A DNA stretch of 21,195 nucleotides, taken from contig QANT01003279.1 of the NCBI GenBank assembly GCA_003254885.1, positions 1 through 21,195 on the forward strand, given 5' to 3'. The notes under the pieces were generated by a model that was not told the origin of the DNA, made no database searches, and saw only the letters and a list, made by a program, of their open reading frames with translations. Shown here piece by piece: positions 18,034-21,195 of the stretch. The stretch is from Purshia tridentata. Its lineage: Eukaryota; Streptophyta; Magnoliopsida; Rosales; Rosaceae. Positions within the stretch are counted from its first letter, which is position 1. Every line of letters starts with the position of its first letter. The position numbers and the translations under genes were made by a program.

Positions 18034-18510
18034 GGAAGTTCAAGCAAGGTAATTACTGAATCATCAAATTTTTCCACTTGTAATGTTCTATTTTCAAAAC
18101 ACACAATACATATGAGTATTTAAAGACAATAATACCAATTAATTATTAACATAATTATATATCTTTGGGGAACAAAAAATTTATTTGCTGCTTTTTATAA
18201 TTGTATAACATCTATTTATTTTTATTTTTTTTAGCAGTGCCTTAAGAAAAGCAGGGGAGTGACTATGTTTTTCTAATTTTTGAAGCAACTTTTGGGGAAG
18301 TTCAAGCAAGGTACTTACTGAATCATCAAATTTTTCCACTTATATATGTTCTATTTGTGAAATACACAATACATGTGAGTATTTAAAGACAATAATATCA
18401 ATTATTTATCATAATTGTATATCTTTGGGTGACAAAAAATTTTCTATTTGTTGATTTTTACAATTGTATAGCCCCTTATTTTTATTTTTATTTTTGTTGC
18501 TGTGACTTAA
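18034..18510 (+). repeat. Old direct duplication, ~262-bp period
   Basis: The two copies start ggaagttcaagcaaggta at 18034 and 18296 and then share ttactgaatcatcaaatttttccactt and later blocks (the motifs tatttaaagacaataat and tatatctttggg). They carry many substitutions and indels, so this is clearly older than the other tandem duplications. Each copy puts a donor-like caag|GTAATT or caag|GTACTT at the same place, suggesting a duplicated non-coding exon-intron unit. Confidence 0.7.
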
Positions 18511-18765
18511 GAAGAATTAAGTTGGTTACTTAGTTTGATAACTTCAGTAAAAATGTGAATTTTAGTGTTAGAAAACTTAATGTTTGTGTTGCTTGTATTT
18601 TACTTTCTCTAACCCAAAATTAAATTGGCAGTCATAATAACTAAATGCAATAATAGTTGTAGGACGATTATATTTGTTGTTTGTATAATTGAAATTAATA
18701 TTTCATTCATATTGTTATGCATCCTATTGACATTGTTCATATTCATAAAGCCTAGATCACCCGTT

Positions 18766-18810
18766 TAAGAATTTGTAATTGATGTGAAAAACAACAATTG
18801 CAAATTCTTG
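18766..18810. repeat. Inverted repeat with ~19-bp arms beside the LTR C insertion site
   Basis: taagaatttgtaattgatg and caacaattgcaaattcttg pair at about 16 of 19 positions with a loop of about seven bases. The target duplication of solo LTR C begins at the outer edge of the second arm. Confidence 0.6.
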
Positions 18811-18813
18811 AAT
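18809..18813. repeat. Left target-site duplication TGAAT of solo LTR C
   Basis: It matches 20761-20765 exactly. Confidence 0.9.
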
Positions 18814-20760
18814 TGTCACGCCCCGACCCTCGGGTACGTGAAAAACAACTGAAAATTGGAACTATTTTCTGAAACTGTGGGCACTTTTCTTGAAACTGTG
18901 AGCCATGAATATAAAATAATTTACTAAAACAATTGTAATTTCAAAAAAACACATTTATAAAACCAAGCTGTAAAACCTTTTACATGAAAATCAAACTGCA
19001 AAACCAAGTTTCGAAACGCTACTGGTCCCACTGCTTCCTCAGCCTACTTAACCTGCAAAACAAACCCTGCACCCAACCACAAGTGCACCGGGTTTAAACA
19101 CAAACCCGGTAAGCTCACTAGAGCTCGTATGAGTGAAAACTAACTGAAAACCTCAAATTAAACTCAATTAAAATAATCAAATCACAATCCATCTTAAGCC
19201 TCAAATCGTAATCAGTTCACAAACCAGAAATCACAATCCTCAACTTGATCACCAATCTTATAAACCAAACAAATTCACTGTGATCAATAATACCTCAATT
19301 ATCCTCAATTTAACCTCTAAACTGAAAATCACCTCGAATTAGTCCACAAGATTCTGATCTGGAATCCAACTAAAATCTCCAACTGGAACTCACTAATCCT
19401 CAAACAATAACCACTGATCATTACTTAAAATCCAACTTAATCCTCAATTTCCCAAAATAACCTCAAACCTTTTAGGATCTCCCATCCTAATCCATACCCA
19501 ACTAACTAGCAAACCAGCAAGTAAGCACACAAAGCAAGCAAACAACTAACTGAACTGAAAATTTACTAAACTTAGGTTCACTCACAAAACTAAAACTAAT
19601 TTCACTCACAGTGACCACGCAAGAAGACCGAACTACCCTTCGTAGCTCCTTTGCTCGGATTCTAAAATCCAGTAGCACAACAGCATCATAAATACAAATT
19701 CCCGTGCCGAGTACCTGCTAAGACCAGACAACCAACAAACACACAAAGTTCACAAACAGCCCGTAAAACAACTGAAACGGGTGGGAACCACCACGCACGG
19801 TGGCTGCCCGGCCCTAGAAAACAACCACAAGTCCAAGAAACTCACCCACGGGTTAGGGTAATTGGCCTGAGGCCAAAAACCAAGGAACGGGTCGCTGGCA
19901 CCACCACACGCAGCGGGACCCACGATGGTCAACAAGTGGTCAACTGCATAAAAACCAAACTCACTAACGTCAAAAACAGGCTACACAGCCACGTAGAGGA
20001 GATCGAGAGGATCGATTCTCAAACCTGGGTCGACGACCAAAAGTGGCCGAAAAAGGAAGAAAACGGCTGGAAAAGCGGTCGGCCAACCTACGCTCGATCC
20101 GCCGTCCACGGCAATCCAATGGATGATCGAAGCACACCAACACATTGGGCTCGACGAAGAGAGAAGATCTGGGCGGTCGCTGAGCCTCGTCATCGCCGGA
20201 AATGCCGCGATCGCTGTTGCGACTCCACTGTGCGCGAACTGGAGCTCGAGGTCTAGGCTGTTTGAGGGGGAGACGCCACCACGGGAAGGAAGAGGGGATG
20301 GAGGCGAGCACCGCTAGCCCAACCCTGCGCCCAACCGCCGCCGGACGCGCCCTCACGCGCCGGTGGAAGGGGCGGGTGGAGAGAGGGTCGCAAGAGAGAG
20401 AGACTGCGGGAGAGGGAGGAGAGAGAAACTGAGAAGTTTCTAGGGTTCTGTGCTTTTTTAAAACAACTTTTTCAAAATTACAAGTTTGCCCCTCTCTTCA
20501 CACGTCCGTATCTTTCAAACCGTAGGTCCGTTTGATGCGTGCTTCATGTCTACAAACTCGTGAGAACGAAACCTTTCTAACGGACCCAAGGTCAACGCAA
20601 AAACTTCATTCGAACAAAAAGTCAACTTTTACCCCCAAGTTTTTTTAAAAGTCAAACTTTAAAATTAGAAAAACGCCCAAAATGTTTTACCTTTCCATTA
20701 GAATCCCGAAAACCTTTAAAAAGCTTTTCAAAACAACTTTGGAAGGTACGGGGTGTTACA
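18814..20760 (-). mobile_element. Solo LTR C, same family, minus strand, best-preserved copy
   Basis: On the minus strand the element starts TGTAACACCCCGTACC at 20760 and ends GGTCGGGGCGTGACA at 18814, 1947 bp. It is flanked by perfect TGAAT duplications at 18809-18813 and 20761-20765, and there is no internal domain. It keeps a strongly CpG-rich core at about 20040-20400 and a conserved hairpin at 19087-19110. The pyrimidine-rich leader of LTR A is matched here by the purine-rich tract at about 20375-20435. Open frames inside (for example 19936-20256) are LTR sequence and not genes. Confidence 0.9.
19087..19110 (-). repeat. Perfect 9-bp-arm hairpin near the 3' end of solo LTR C
   Basis: accgggttt and aaacccggt flank a six-base loop (aaacac). 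An adjoining shorter inverted repeat, agctc-acta-gagct, follows at 19112-19125. Both lie at the same place in the other two LTRs. Confidence 0.75.
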
Positions 20761-20765
20761 TGAAT
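20761..20765. repeat. Right target-site duplication TGAAT of solo LTR C
   Basis: It matches 18809-18813 exactly. The pre-insertion sequence reads caaattcttgaattgtccaa. Confidence 0.9.
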
Positions 20766-21195
20766 TGTCCAAGACAATTTGGTAACATTAGTTTTTATAT
20801 TATTGAATTTCGTTTAACAATTTGTAACCATATTAGAAGTTCGGCAACATCCCTTAATGTTCCTACGGTACACTTGGATGGTGTGTATTGTGGGACAATA
20901 GGGATATGCTACCGAATTTTCTGAACTAGTTACAATTTGTGAATGAAATCTGTAATATAAAAACTAACATTATTGAATGGGTTAAGGCCTTTCCTTAGGA
21001 TTTGGAGGTATAAGGCGATAAAAGTTTAAATCATGCATTCATTTTACTTTCATAAATGCCCATTATTGTTTGTCTCTGATGTTATGCTACTTAATCTTGT
21101 TGATATATAACTATTTGTAACTCCAATATAAATTGCTTTGAAATAGTGGCAACAGTGCACTATGGATAAAGGATGGGTAACAAAGAATAGGACAA
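20766..21195. other. Unassigned right flank
   Basis: This continues the sequence interrupted by solo LTR C at 18813. An 80-codon frame starting at 20682 begins inside the LTR and runs into the flank, so it is not a real gene. I recognise no domain here. Confidence 0.5.

Larger units (their letters stand above)
17992..18813. other. Unassigned DNA between solo LTRs B and C
   Basis: It holds an old 262-bp duplication (18034-18510) and, at its right edge, a 19-bp-arm hairpin (18766-18810). No protein-coding gene is recognised. Confidence 0.5.

Noticed and set aside
20682..20924. 80-codon frame at the right edge
   Set aside because: It starts inside solo LTR C and crosses its boundary and target duplication at 20760, so it cannot predate the insertion and shows no domain.
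1..21195. tRNA, rRNA or other structured RNA genes
   Set aside because: I looked for cloverleaf-like and rRNA-like sequence by eye and saw none; a covariance-model scan would be needed to exclude small ncRNAs.

Overview
The window comes from a plant nuclear genome, most likely a eudicot. The evidence is its AT-rich intergenic DNA, GT-AG introns, and Sirevirus-type Copia, PIF/Harbinger and large LTR remnants. I cannot name the species. I find no intact host gene. Nearly everything I can explain is nested, decaying transposable-element DNA, and the long open frames are mostly accidental readings of it.

Layout. 1-305: unassigned flank with an (ATT)n microsatellite. 306-5369: two tandem ~1.6 kb LTRs of a Sirevirus-like Copia element on the minus strand, separated by 5 bp. 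The first is split by a 1852-bp solo LTR (954-2805) with a perfect TGTGG target duplication; the second keeps the empty site. 5370-6256: the 3' internal end of the Copia element, with four polypurine boxes and a broken last ORF. 6257-6750: AT-rich DNA with a short LTR-like or promoter-like segment. 6750-7559: a putative Mutator-type element. 7834-8040 and 11932-12185: a degenerate AT-rich repeat array split by a complete but dead PIF/Harbinger element (8044-11928, TSD TAA) that carries a Myb/SANT-like ORF1 and a DDE transposase ORF2. 12199-13104: TATA box, leader and a single Myb/SANT-like exon. 13105-15919: mostly unexplained DNA with a 150-bp tandem duplication, a hairpin minisatellite and a possible exon remnant. 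15952-17991 and 18814-20760: two more copies of the solo LTR family, on the minus strand, one with a perfect TGAAT duplication. 17992-18813 and 20761-21195: flanking DNA, the first with an old 262-bp duplication.

The order of some insertions can be read. The Copia LTR pair predates the solo LTR inserted in it. The AT-rich repeat predates the Harbinger. Several two-copy tandem duplications of about 141-152 bp came last and are almost undiverged. I see no new functional gene system. The most interesting material is the insertion history, the tandem LTR pair, the nucleosome-sized duplications, a conserved LTR hairpin and the orphan Myb/SANT exon.
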